Assembly: GCF_000379685.1 (NCBI RefSeq)
Contig: NZ_KB903249.1
Location: 476,795-540,794 of the forward strand
Source of the DNA: Catelliglobosispora koreensis DSM 44566
GTDB lineage: Bacteria > Actinomycetota > Actinomycetes > Mycobacteriales > Micromonosporaceae
Reading direction: 5' to 3'
Length of the DNA: 64,000 nucleotides
Every line of letters starts with the position of its first letter. Within the stretch, counting starts at the first letter, position 1. The notes under the pieces were generated by a model, which did not search any database, had not been told where the DNA came from, and saw only the letters and a program-made list of their open reading frames with translations. Shown in pieces: positions 19,773-27,708 of this stretch. The translations under genes were made by a program, and so were the position numbers.

Positions 19773-19964
19773 GTGATCGCTGAAGGCATGTTCTTCTTCT
19801 GGATCGTCATGATCCTGGTGAGTTTGTTCGCCCAGTATTGGATCATCCGGCTGGCAGTGCGTGGCGGGGTTGAGGACGCGGAGAGGCGGCGGCTGGCGAA
19901 AATAGCCGAGCTGCAGTTTTGGGATGAGGTCGAGGCTAAGCGCCGGGCGGCTGACGCCGACTAG
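19773..19964 (+). CDS. Small single-pass membrane protein
   Basis: The 63-residue protein starts at a GTG. It has one hydrophobic helix at about 6-28 (FFFWIVMILVSLFAQYWIIR) and a charged amphipathic tail rich in Glu, Arg and Ala. Third-position GC is high and the frame is clean. The stop overlaps the stop of the convergent 36-residue gene within CTAG at 19961-19964. I do not recognise a family. A small membrane-protein partner or regulator is the most that can be said. Confidence 0.6.
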   Translation: MIAEGMFFFWIVMILVSLFAQYWIIRLAVRGGVEDAERRRLAKIAELQFWDEVEAKRRAADAD

Positions 19965-20071
19965 TCGTCGGTGCGGCGAGCGGCCTTCTTCGTCTTCTTG
20001 TCAGCGCGTTTTTCCTTGAGCGTCTTGCCGGCCTTCTTGGAACCGTTCTTCTGCGGGGACTTTTCGGCCAT
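19961..20071 (-). CDS. 36-residue Lys-rich conserved small protein
   Basis: Reading the minus strand from the ATG at 20071 gives a 36-residue basic protein. It starts MAEKSPQKNGSKKAGK, continues TLKEKRADKKTKKAA, and ends in RRTDD and a stop. Small proteins of this pattern (a Lys-rich N-terminus followed by a KSLKEKRAEKK-like core) recur in actinobacterial genomes; I know of no assigned function. Its length escapes usual gene-finding cut-offs. The stop shares CTAG with the convergent membrane-protein gene. The charge suggests nucleic-acid or ribosome association, which is inference. Confidence 0.7.
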   Translation of the reverse strand: MAEKSPQKNGSKKAGKTLKEKRADKKTKKAARRTDD

Positions 20072-20439
20072 GACGAATCCAATCGGCAGGGAAGCCCTGA
20101 TGGCCGGACGGCTACCGGAGCGCCTGAGAGCCTCAGCCTACCCCGAACCGCCCGATTCACGCGGCCTCTAATGGAACGGATGGCAGCATGGTGTCCTTCG
20201 GAGCGATCGTTAAGACGCACGCGCTAGGGCCTCTAGTTCATTGGCAGATGTACACGGTTGTTCTCGCCGGTTGAAATCGAAAGGCGGCATATCGCGGCAT
20301 GATTTCTTTCATCGGGGGCACGCACCCATCACTGAATACCTGGTGCCGAGACTTGGCAGGCAAAGACCAAATGTGCATCCACAGTGTGCCGGTGCGTACG
20401 TCGTCAAACTTGGCCATAAACCATTGTTAAACTTTGGCT
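20072..20439. other. Intergenic region left of tnpB
   Basis: No credible gene is visible in these roughly 370 bases. The region presumably holds the promoter of the 36-residue gene and the left end of the tnpB element. A TTCAT at 20237-20241 is one possible target-adjacent motif at the left end, but I could not identify the boundary or a subterminal hairpin with confidence. Base composition is lower in GC than the neighbours from about 20240 onward. Confidence 0.4.
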
Positions 20440-21683
20440 GTGCATTTGCGGTACTACTACCGGATCTATCCGACGCCTGTTCAACGTGATCGCCTGGCGA
20501 GGGCCTTCGGATGTGCCCGGGTGGCGTTCAACGATGGCCTCCGTGCACGTCAGCAGGCACACGAGGCCGGACTGCCTTATATCTCTGATGGTGCGCTGTC
20601 CAAAGCATTGACCGAGGCGAAGCAGAGTCCAGCGCAGGCATGGCTGGGCGAAGTTTCCGCCGTGGTGCTGCAACAGGCGCTGGCGGACTTGAACGTGGCC
20701 TACCGCAACTTCTTCAAATCAATGACAGGGAAACATAAGGGGCGCAACATCGCCCCGCCTAGGTTCCGGTCACGCAAGGACAATCGGCAGGCAATCAGGT
20801 TTACCAGCAATGCGCGATTCAAGGTGCTCGACAACGGCCGACTGCGCTTGCCGAAGATCGGTGACGTGGAGGTTGTGTGGTCACGACCGCTACCGTGTGC
20901 TGCGTCGTCCGTTACGGTGATCGCGGACGCAGCGGGGCGCTATCTTGTGTCGTTCGTGGTGGACGTAGACACAAAACCCCTGCCACCGCGCGATTCAGAC
21001 GTGGGTATCGACCTCGGGCTGGTCCATTTCGTCGTTCTGTCGAACGGCACCAAGGTCGCAAGTCCGAGGTTCCTGAGGCGCGCCGCACACAAATTACGCA
21101 AAGCACAGCAGAATTTGGCACGAAAGACCAAGGGCAGCAACAATCGTAAGAAAGCCCGGCGCGCAGTTGCCAAGGCTCACGCCCGAGTTGCCGACACACG
21201 CAGAGACTGGCTACACAAACTGTCCACCACGATAATCCGCGATAACCAAGCGGTATATCTGGAAGACCTTTGCGTGGCCGGACTTGGGCGGACCCGGATG
21301 GCGAAATCGGTATATGACGCAGGTTGGGCTATGTTCGTGAACATGCTGGAGTACAAGGCTGCCCGTGCCGGGTGCACACTGGCCAAAGTGGACAGGTTCT
21401 TCCCGTCCACGCGCACATGTTCGGCATGTGGTCGGTTGGGCGAGAAGTTGCCGCTGTCGGTGCGGGAGTGGGTGTGCCCATGCGGCGTATCTCATGACCG
21501 GGATATCAACGCGGCGTTAAACGTTAGGGCCGCCGGACGGGCGGACCTCAACGACCGTGGAGCGCAGGTAAGACCAGTAGTGATGCTGGCGCAGCGCGGT
21601 GAAGCGGTAATCCACCCAGACGCGGTGTGTTACACACGCAGCGTGGAGGGAATCTCCGTCCTTTAGAGCGGAGAGAACGTCAA
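20240..21683 (+). mobile_element. Solitary tnpB (IS1341-like) element, left boundary uncertain
   Basis: The element comprises tnpB and a right end ending near TCAA at 21680-21683. It lacks tnpA and terminal inverted repeats, as expected for IS200/IS605-type elements. The left limit is a rough estimate from the drop in GC; only the right end is supported by a recognisable structure. Confidence 0.55.
20440..21666 (+). CDS. tnpB: IS200/IS605-family TnpB RNA-guided endonuclease
   Basis: The 408-residue protein has the OrfB helix-turn-helix N-terminus (RYYYRIYPTPVQRDRLARAF). The split RuvC nuclease follows, with Asp in VGIDLGLVHFVVLSNG, Glu in VYLEDLCVAGLG and the final Asp in HDRDINAALNV. A zinc ribbon (CSACGRLG then CPCG) sits between the last two. 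TnpB cuts DNA next to a short motif under guidance of an omega-RNA made from the element's right end. Start codons are non-ATG: GTG 20440 or TTG 20434. No TnpA transposase is nearby, so this is a solitary, possibly immobile copy. The nuclease residues look intact. Confidence 0.93.
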   Translation: MHLRYYYRIYPTPVQRDRLARAFGCARVAFNDGLRARQQAHEAGLPYISDGALSKALTEAKQSPAQAWLGEVSAVVLQQALADLNVAYRNFFKSMTGKHKGRNIAPPRFRSRKDNRQAIRFTSNARFKVLDNGRLRLPKIGDVEVVWSRPLPCAASSVTVIADAAGRYLVSFVVDVDTKPLPPRDSDVGIDLGLVHFVVLSNGTKVASPRFLRRAAHKLRKAQQNLARKTKGSNNRKKARRAVAKAHARVADTRRDWLHKLSTTIIRDNQAVYLEDLCVAGLGRTRMAKSVYDAGWAMFVNMLEYKAARAGCTLAKVDRFFPSTRTCSACGRLGEKLPLSVREWVCPCGVSHDRDINAALNVRAAGRADLNDRGAQVRPVVMLAQRGEAVIHPDAVCYTRSVEGISVL

Positions 21684-21703
21684 GATGCGGGAACCGCCTA
21701 AGC
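21560..21703 (+). ncRNA. Probable omega-RNA (3' scaffold and guide) of the tnpB element
   Basis: A hairpin at the tnpB stop, TCTCCG (21653-21658) with CGGAGA (21669-21674), is followed by GAACGTCAA. This matches the usual right-end layout of IS605-type omega-RNA scaffolds, in which the RNA overlaps the 3' end of tnpB. The guide would be the roughly 20 bases after 21683. The 5' limit is an estimate. The guide lies in the leader of the downstream glycosyltransferase gene. Confidence 0.55.
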
Positions 21704-21799
21704 CAAGGCATACCCTCCGGTAGGCACCACACGCGACGGTCCATGCCGGGCTGTCGCGACCCTGGCCGCTTCAAGCGGCACGACGGAAGGTGCCATCTT

Positions 21800-22597
21800 T
21801 TGTTTACGTTTGTCATCCCCGCGCACAACGAACAAGACACGGTCGCGACCGTGGTCGCTCAAGCTTTGCAGGCATGCCATCCAGGTGACCGTGTCCTGGT
21901 TGTGGACAGTGCCTCGACCGACGGAACGGGTGGGAAAGCGGCAGCGGCCGGTGCCGAGGTCCTCGTTGGCCCGCTGGGCAAAGGCGCGGCCATGAACGCG
22001 GCGCTGGGAGTCGTTGATACGCCGTGGGTGTGCTTCCTCGACGCCGATCTTGGCTCTTCGCGTGCCAATGTGCCCGCGTTACTGCGGGCCGCGGCGGTGG
22101 GCGGCACGGCTGATCACGTCGCGGGGGACTGGGAATATGACGACCCTGGCACGATTCTGAGCAACACTTTTACCCTCTATGAGCCGTTGGTGACCCGGTT
22201 CTTTCCGGAAGTCGCGGGCAAGCTGGGCGCCAATTCGCTGACCGGTTACCGGGCGGTGCGCCGCAGTTATCTGAATACGTTGCTGCCCAACGACTTCGGG
22301 GTGGAAGCGCACATCAACATCACCGTTGGGTTAGCGGGCGGCACCATAGCGGTCCAGCACCTGGGTGTGATCGCCAGCCGGTTCCGGTACAAGCCGGCGA
22401 TGGGCACGGAGATCGCCGCCGCGGTGCTTCGGCTCGCCATGTCGAGCGGGCGTCTCGATCCACTGGACCGTCCGCTGTGGAACGACTGGGTCAGCGAAGG
22501 CGCGGCCACGATCGCCGGAATCGACGAGGCGGGTGGCCGGTCACGGGCGCTGGCCAGTTTGTTCACAGCTATTCGCCGTCCTATGCCGACGTATTGA
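21800..22597 (+). CDS. Family 2 glycosyltransferase, GpgS-like
   Basis: The 265-residue cytosolic GT-A enzyme has the nucleotide-binding strand TFVIPAHNEQDTV, the VDSASTDGT loop, a GKGAAMNAAL segment and the metal-binding DxD in CFLDADLGSS. Further on, LTGYRAVRRS and a GVEAHINI segment resemble glucosyl-3-phosphoglycerate synthase, which makes the precursor of methylglucose lipopolysaccharides. The similarity is partial and the protein is shorter than known GpgS. The TTG at 21800 has GGAAGG about nine bases upstream; an ATG at 21743 is in frame but would read through the element junction. It lies just downstream of the tnpB right end, so insertion may have replaced its original promoter. Confidence 0.75.
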   Translation: MFTFVIPAHNEQDTVATVVAQALQACHPGDRVLVVDSASTDGTGGKAAAAGAEVLVGPLGKGAAMNAALGVVDTPWVCFLDADLGSSRANVPALLRAAAVGGTADHVAGDWEYDDPGTILSNTFTLYEPLVTRFFPEVAGKLGANSLTGYRAVRRSYLNTLLPNDFGVEAHINITVGLAGGTIAVQHLGVIASRFRYKPAMGTEIAAAVLRLAMSSGRLDPLDRPLWNDWVSEGAATIAGIDEAGGRSRALASLFTAIRRPMPTY

Positions 22598-22630
22598 CCC
22601 ATTCACATTTGGAAACTAGTTTAACTGTTT

Positions 22631-24610
22631 ATGAAGTTTCTCGTTGTGGTGCCGGTGGTGCTTCTCGCTGTCGCAGGTTCGGCCGCGGTCAATCCAGCTC
22701 AAGCCGCGGTCAGTTTGGCCGCGGTGGCTCCCGTCAAGGCGGCTGCCCGCCTCGCGACAGCTAGCACCGACGACGGAAACGTCCCGCGCAATGTGCTCGA
22801 CAGCAACCTGTCCAGCCGCTGGTCGGCCCTTGGCGACGGTCAGTGGCTGACCGTCGACATCGGAACGGTGCAGACCGTCAACCTCGTGCGGATCGCCTTC
22901 TACAGCGGCGACACCCGCCGGTCCACCTTCGAGCTCCGCACCTCAACGAACGGCACCACCTGGACGACGGTCTGGTCCGGACAGAGCAGTGGCACCACCA
23001 CCGGTCACGAGACGTTCGCCATCGCGGCGACTTCGGCTCGCTACGTGCGTTACGTCGGTCATGGCAACTCGGCCAACCTGTGGAACAGCCTCACCGAAGT
23101 CGAGGTTCACATCGCCGCCGTGACGAGTGCGCGCCTGGCGCTCGGCACGGATGGGCGGCTGCAATACTTCCCGCACACGAATGGCGACCGCATTCCTGAC
23201 TTTTCCCGTGCGGGTTACGGCGGCGGGGGAGTCTCGCTACCAACACTTCAAGTGCGCCAAACCATTTCAGCTGGTACTGGAGACGACGGCGCCCGCATCC
23301 AGTCGGCACTAGACGCCGTCGGTGCCCTGACCCCTGACAGCAACGGTTTTCGTGGCGCTGTGCTGCTCAACCCCGGCAGTTACGAGGTTTCGGGGACGCT
23401 GACACTGAGCAAGAGTGGGGTCGTGTTGCGCGGCTCAACAGGAACCGTGATCACGGCTAGCGGAACGAGTACCCGCAATCTCATTGAAGTCAAAGGAAGC
23501 GGCAGCCGCAGCGAGGTTTCCGGATCTCGCCAGCGGATCACCACGTCCTATGTTCCCGTTGGCGCGCATACGTTCACCGTCGCCAACGGCGCGGGCTTCA
23601 GGGCCGGCGATGACGTGGTGGTCGTGCGCACCCCGAACCAGGAGTGGATTGACGCCAGCGGAACGGATGCGTGCAGCACCAAGGGAACGTCTTATGACAC
23701 GTCCGATGTGGACGGTTCGACGTGCTTGTCAACGACGGCATGGACTCCCTCGGCGCGGACGATCCATTATGAGCGCAAGGTAACCGCTGTGAGCGGAAAC
23801 CAGGTCACCATCGACTCGCCGGTGGTGGAGGCGATGCAGTCCCAGTTTGGCGGCGGCGCGCTTTACAAATACACGTTCAGTGGACGCATCCAGCATGTCG
23901 GCGTGGAGAATCTGCGCGCCGAGTCCAGCTTCGCCTCCGCGACCGATGAGGCGCATGCCAGCTGGATGGTGGCGTTGACCAACGTGCAGAACGCGTGGCT
24001 GCGCAACCTCACCTCGCTCCACTTTGTGCAGGGCACCATGCGGGCCGGCACCGGGGTCAAGAACCTTACCGTCACCGACAGCGCGTCTCTGGATCACAAG
24101 TCGCAGATCACGGGCGGCCGGCGTTACCCGTTTGACCTGGAGGGCGCCTCGCATGTGCTTGTCATGCGCAGCTTCGCGCAGACCGGGCGGCATGACTTTG
24201 TCACCGGCGCTAACAGCCCTGGCCCCAACGTGTTCCTCGACAGCCGTGCCGAGCAGTCCTACTCCGAGTTGGGCCCGCACCACCGCTGGGGCACCGGCAC
24301 GCTGTTCGACAACATCGTGCACCAGTCCAGTAGCGGGTCGCAGCAGATCGGCGCCTACAACCGCGGCAACTCCGGCACGGGTCACGGCTGGTCCGGCGGA
24401 TATCAGGTGTTCTACAACTGCCTGGGTGACAAGTTCAAGGTGGCCAATCCACCGAACGCGCGCAACTGGGTGATCGGGTGCCGTGGTCCAGCGCGGGAAG
24501 GCAACGGCGAGTTTGACTCCTTCGGCACACCGGCCGGGCCGTGGAGCCTGTATTTGCAACAGCTTCAGGACCGGCTTGGCGTCACCGCGTTGCGCAACAT
24601 CGGCTACTAG
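22631..24610 (+). CDS. Secreted CBM32 (F5/8C) plus right-handed beta-helix protein
   Basis: The 659-residue protein has a signal peptide (MKFLVVVPVVLLAVAGSAAV) and an N-terminal F5/8 type C (CBM32-like) domain at about 35-160 (NVLDSNLSSRWSALGDGQWL). From about 210 there is a pectate-lyase-superfamily beta-helix (GDDGARIQSALDAVG, VLLNPGSYEVSGTLTLSKSG). Such proteins bind and cleave or depolymerise acidic polysaccharides outside the cell. The catalytic residues cannot be assigned by eye. It may be a polysaccharide lyase or a GH of a beta-helix family. Its stop overlaps that of the convergent ligC by four bases (CTAG at 24607-24610). Confidence 0.82.
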   Translation: MKFLVVVPVVLLAVAGSAAVNPAQAAVSLAAVAPVKAAARLATASTDDGNVPRNVLDSNLSSRWSALGDGQWLTVDIGTVQTVNLVRIAFYSGDTRRSTFELRTSTNGTTWTTVWSGQSSGTTTGHETFAIAATSARYVRYVGHGNSANLWNSLTEVEVHIAAVTSARLALGTDGRLQYFPHTNGDRIPDFSRAGYGGGGVSLPTLQVRQTISAGTGDDGARIQSALDAVGALTPDSNGFRGAVLLNPGSYEVSGTLTLSKSGVVLRGSTGTVITASGTSTRNLIEVKGSGSRSEVSGSRQRITTSYVPVGAHTFTVANGAGFRAGDDVVVVRTPNQEWIDASGTDACSTKGTSYDTSDVDGSTCLSTTAWTPSARTIHYERKVTAVSGNQVTIDSPVVEAMQSQFGGGALYKYTFSGRIQHVGVENLRAESSFASATDEAHASWMVALTNVQNAWLRNLTSLHFVQGTMRAGTGVKNLTVTDSASLDHKSQITGGRRYPFDLEGASHVLVMRSFAQTGRHDFVTGANSPGPNVFLDSRAEQSYSELGPHHRWGTGTLFDNIVHQSSSGSQQIGAYNRGNSGTGHGWSGGYQVFYNCLGDKFKVANPPNARNWVIGCRGPAREGNGEFDSFGTPAGPWSLYLQQLQDRLGVTALRNIGY

Positions 24611-25668
24611 AGTCCGCTGAGGACGGTGCTGAGGTCTCGGTTGAGGGGCCGCTCAAGCTGTTCGAAGGTGCATGACTGCGGGGCCCGGTCGGGACGCCAG
24701 CGGGAAAACTGCGCCGTGTGCCGGAAACGGTTGCCCTCCATATAGTCGTAGCGAACCTCGACGACCCGTTCTGGCCGCAGTGGCGTGAAAGACAGGTCCT
24801 TGCCTGCGTTCCAGCGCGATCCACCGGACCAGCGTTTGTCGGGCACGTTTTCGGCGAGCTTAGCCCAGTTCCATGGGTGGTCTTCAAACGTGGTGACCAA
24901 AGGCTGAAGCTCCTCGAACAGGCGCAGCCGTTCGCTCATCGGCAGCGCGCCGATCACGCCTATCGAGGCGAGCGTGCCGTCGTCGTTGTAGAGCCCGAGC
25001 AACAGGGAGCCGATCGCGTTGGCCCCGCTCTTGTGCGGGCGGTAGCCGGCGACGACACAGTCAGCCGTGCGCTCGTGCTTGATTTTGAACATGGTCCGCT
25101 TGTCCGGGACGTACAAACCGTCGAGTGGCTTGGCGATGATGCCGTCGAGGCCGGCGCCTTCGAAGTCGTGAAACCATTGGCGGGCAAGCACAGGGTCGGT
25201 CGTGGCCGGGGTGATGTGCACGGGCGGTTTCGCGGCCGCGAGCGCTTCCTCCAGCAGCGCCCGGCGCCGCGCGAACGGCTGTGCCGTCAGGTCCTCGTCG
25301 CCGAGGGCCAGCAGGTCGAAGGCGACGAACGCGGCTGGTGTCTGCTCGGACAGCAACGTGACGCGTGACTTGGCCGGATGCAGGCGCAGTTGCAGTGCTT
25401 CGAAGTCGAGCTTTCCTTCGCGTACCAGGATGATCTCGCCGTCAACGGCACATCTGACCGGCAACTCCGCTAAGAACGCGGTGACGAGCTCCGGGAAATA
25501 CCGCGTCATCGGCCGCTCGTTGCGGCTGCCGATCTCGATCTCGTCGCCGTCCCGGAACACGATCGAACGGAATCCGTCCCACTTAGGCTCGTAGGAGCAG
25601 TCGTCAGGAAACCCGGACACCGGTTTGGCGAGCATCGGCGAGACCGGCGGCATGACAGGCAGCTTCAC
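24607..25668 (-). CDS. ligC: ATP-dependent DNA ligase, LigC type
   Basis: The 353-residue enzyme has the adenylation-site Lys29 in EPKWDGFRS (motif I), DGEIIL (motif III), GLDGIIAKP (motif IV) and KIKHERTADCVV (motif V). An OB-fold domain follows at about 215-340. Length and the opening VKLPVMPPVSPMLAK match actinobacterial LigC, an accessory ligase that seals nicks in base-excision or gap repair alongside the essential NAD-dependent LigA. The GTG at 25668 overlaps the stop of the upstream TetR frame by GTGA, supporting this start and suggesting coupled translation. Confidence 0.95.
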   Translation of the reverse strand: MKLPVMPPVSPMLAKPVSGFPDDCSYEPKWDGFRSIVFRDGDEIEIGSRNERPMTRYFPELVTAFLAELPVRCAVDGEIILVREGKLDFEALQLRLHPAKSRVTLLSEQTPAAFVAFDLLALGDEDLTAQPFARRRALLEEALAAAKPPVHITPATTDPVLARQWFHDFEGAGLDGIIAKPLDGLYVPDKRTMFKIKHERTADCVVAGYRPHKSGANAIGSLLLGLYNDDGTLASIGVIGALPMSERLRLFEELQPLVTTFEDHPWNWAKLAENVPDKRWSGGSRWNAGKDLSFTPLRPERVVEVRYDYMEGNRFRHTAQFSRWRPDRAPQSCTFEQLERPLNRDLSTVLSGL

Positions 25669-26281
25669 CCTGCCATTGTGCCCGCCTGCGCGGGTGGCCG
25701 TGTGGTGAGTTGGGCCAGATGGGTGTCGAGCAGGCTGATCTGGGTCTCGGGTGGGAAGGCCGCGGGGGCAAAGAGCGCTTGCACGATGAGTCCCAGAGCG
25801 AAGGACTGGACGGACGCGGCGGCACTGTCCGGATTGGAGGGTGGCAGCTCGCCTAACCGTTGCGCGGCTTGGATGTGCTGACGAAGACGTTCCCTTGAGT
25901 GCGCGTAGCGCAGGCCATGCTGGTGGGACAGTTCGGCATCGGCGAGGGCGGCGTCCCAGGAGCTGACCCAAATGCGGTTGCTGGCAGCCGCTTGCGGTGT
26001 CAGCGGGAGGATGCCGAGCAAGGCCGCGCGCAGGGCGGCGAGCCCTTCGGGGCATCGGGCCGGGGGCGGGCCGCTCTGCGTTCGCCGAGCAACTGCAGCG
26101 CGTATTCCACGAGGTCCCGTTTGCTTGGGAAGTAGTGCGTGACCAGGCCTGTCGTCGCGCCCATCTCGGTGGCGACCGCGCGCAGGGTCAGGCCGGTGAA
26201 GCCGTGCTCAGCGAGCACGCGCCAGACCGCTCCAGAAACGTCCCGGCGGCGGGCTTCGTGATCTCCCTTGCTGCGTGGCAT
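25665..26281 (-). pseudogene. TetR/AcrR regulator with a single-base frameshift
   Basis: The N-terminal DNA-binding half starts at ATG 26281 (VLAEHGFTGLTLRAVATEMG, then TTGLVTHYFPSKRDLV). The C-terminal ligand-binding half continues in a different frame from about 26045 to 25665 (LPLTPQAAASNRIWVSSWDA). The switch point coincides with a GGGG run at 26049-26052. Adding one base there restores a normal 205-residue TetR protein. It is therefore a recent frameshift, a sequencing slip, or a programmed event. The C-terminal frame's stop overlaps the ligC GTG start. An intact protein would be expected to regulate its divergent or downstream neighbours. Confidence 0.75.
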
Positions 26282-26330
26282 GCGGACAGGATACATTCGC
26301 ACAACATCTGTTATGTGAATGTGAGGCCCG

Positions 26331-26673
26331 ATGTTCGCCAACCCACTGCGAGAAAACGCCCAACTGCGTGCTCTTGAGCCGTGGCACGCCGAAGAATTCC
26401 CGAATCGGCTGCTGGCTCGAACCCTCGGCGGAAGGCAAAAGGCTGTTCGTCCAGGTAGTGCGGGCGATGCTGGACTGGGCTTTCCGCGTGCGCGGGCTCG
26501 CGCACGCCCAGTGGCGCACCCAGCCCGCCAACGAGCGCAGCAGCAATGTCGCGAAGAAACTGGGCATGACGCTCGACGGCACGCTACGGCAGAGTTTCCC
26601 CAGACCCGTCGGTAGCGGCCGGGGTGACCTTCAGATCTGGTCACTCCTAGCTTCCGAATGGCTTGAGCCCGCT
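26331..26673 (+). pseudogene. GNAT acetyltransferase remnant with internal deletion
   Basis: A typical GNAT N-terminus begins at ATG 26331 (MFANPLRENAQLRALEPWHA) but loses homology after about 25 residues. The rest of a GNAT domain resumes in another frame (RAMLDWAFRVRGLAHAQWRT, then ANERSSNVAKKLGMTLDG). About 60 residues of the domain core, including the central beta-strands, are missing. The acetyl-CoA pyrophosphate loop (Q/RxxGxG/A) is not recognisable. The remnant runs in frame into the DUF4440-like gene. The loss is recent enough that the flanking parts remain well conserved. Confidence 0.65.
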
Positions 26674-27084
26674 GTGAAAGCGCCTGGCACCAAGGCACAG
26701 CTCGATGAGCTCACGCACGCGTTCCTTGGCGCCTTCACCAACACCAAGGGCAGGCGTCCCAACGTTGGCGTGATCTGGGAACTGTTCATTCCACAGGGGA
26801 TGATCGTCAAGAACGTGGGCGCGGATCCAGTTGTCTACGACGTGGAGGCATTCATCGAACCGCGGGAGAAAATCCTCACCGACGGGACGTTGACGGAATT
26901 CTCCGAATGGGAAGTCTCCGAGCGCACCGAGATCTTCGGCTCCATCGCGCACCGGTTCAGTGAATACCGCAAGTCCGGATTCCTTGACGGCACCTGGTTT
27001 GAAGGATCCGGGCGCAAGACGACCCAATTCGTCTTAACGCCGTCTGGCTGGAAGATGAGCTCGATGGCCTGGGACGACGTCTAG
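26674..27084 (+). CDS. DUF4440 / NTF2-like protein
   Basis: From GTG 26674 the protein is 136 residues. It has a cone-like NTF2/SnoaL pattern: an N-terminal helix (LDELTHAFLGAFTNTKGRRP), IWELFIPQGMIVKNVG, a strand run ending TEIFGSIAHRFSEYRKSG and TTQFVLTPSGWKMSSMAWDD. Small NTF2-like enzymes of this kind have diverse or unknown functions. The frame is continuous with the preceding GNAT remnant, and a true fusion start near 26275 is possible. The start here is inferred from where family similarity begins; the upstream ribosome-binding site is weak. Its stop shares CTAG with the convergent membrane protein. Confidence 0.7.
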   Translation: MKAPGTKAQLDELTHAFLGAFTNTKGRRPNVGVIWELFIPQGMIVKNVGADPVVYDVEAFIEPREKILTDGTLTEFSEWEVSERTEIFGSIAHRFSEYRKSGFLDGTWFEGSGRKTTQFVLTPSGWKMSSMAWDDV

Positions 27085-27704
27085 CGTACGAGGCGGCCGA
27101 TAACGAGCAGCACGAAGGGGATCGCGCCCAGCGCCCAGCCGGCGATCGCGGTGATCACCAGTGCCCTGCTTAACAGTGGCGCCGGCTTGCGTTGCTCCTG
27201 CCTGGGCGCGCTGGCGTGCGCTTCGAGCGGACCGGCTGACACCTCATCAGGGGTGTAAAGCCCACCGGCGCAAGCCATCGCGGCAAACGGTATGAGCACG
27301 AAGACAAGCCAAGCGGCGTAAGCGCCGGCTGACCCTCCGCCGCGGCCGCCGGAAAGCGTCGCGGAAATTGACGGAGTCACCAGCCAGGCCAGCACCGCCA
27401 TAGCCGCGCCATAGGCCAAAACGATGGCGGCGTTGCCCCAAGCCCGGCTTGGCCGCCGGCCGCGATCGCGTGCGGTGATGGCGTGAAGCGTTGTGCCAAC
27501 CGGGACCGCGATCGCGAACAGAGTGAACATGACGAACCCGGTTTCCAGCAAGTGCCTGCGCACCGACCGCAGGGAGGCGACCTGATGCGACAGGTCCTCA
27601 AGCCAGATCGCGCCCGCGACACTAACGCTCGCGGTGAGCAGGGTTAGAACAAGGCGAAGGATGCGGCCGTGCTTAGCCACCGAGGGGTCGATCACGGCCG
27701 ACAT
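27081..27704 (-). CDS. Integral membrane protein of unknown function
   Basis: The 207-residue protein has five to six hydrophobic helices (for example LRLVLTLLTASVSVAGAIWL, VMFTLFAIAVPVGTTLHAIT and LVITAIAGWALGAIPFVLLV) with a Gly-rich loop after helix 4. No enzymatic motif is seen and no family is recognised. ATG 27704 is used; it lies four bases from the stop of the upstream membrane-protein gene, so the two are probably one operon. The stop overlaps that of the convergent DUF4440-like gene (CTAG 27081-27084). Confidence 0.7.
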   Translation of the reverse strand: MSAVIDPSVAKHGRILRLVLTLLTASVSVAGAIWLEDLSHQVASLRSVRRHLLETGFVMFTLFAIAVPVGTTLHAITARDRGRRPSRAWGNAAIVLAYGAAMAVLAWLVTPSISATLSGGRGGGSAGAYAAWLVFVLIPFAAMACAGGLYTPDEVSAGPLEAHASAPRQEQRKPAPLLSRALVITAIAGWALGAIPFVLLVIGRLVR

Positions 27705-27708
27705 CGTA

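Noticed and set aside
20072-20430. Short plus-strand frames before tnpB as a possible TnpA
   Set aside because: None contains the HUH or Y1 transposase pattern, and the frames are short and low in coding character.
24607-26055. One continuous 482-codon frame covering ligC and upstream sequence
   Set aside because: The first 129 codons are out of frame with the TetR gene and not ligase-like. The LigC start at 25668 is supported by the family N-terminus and the GTGA overlap.
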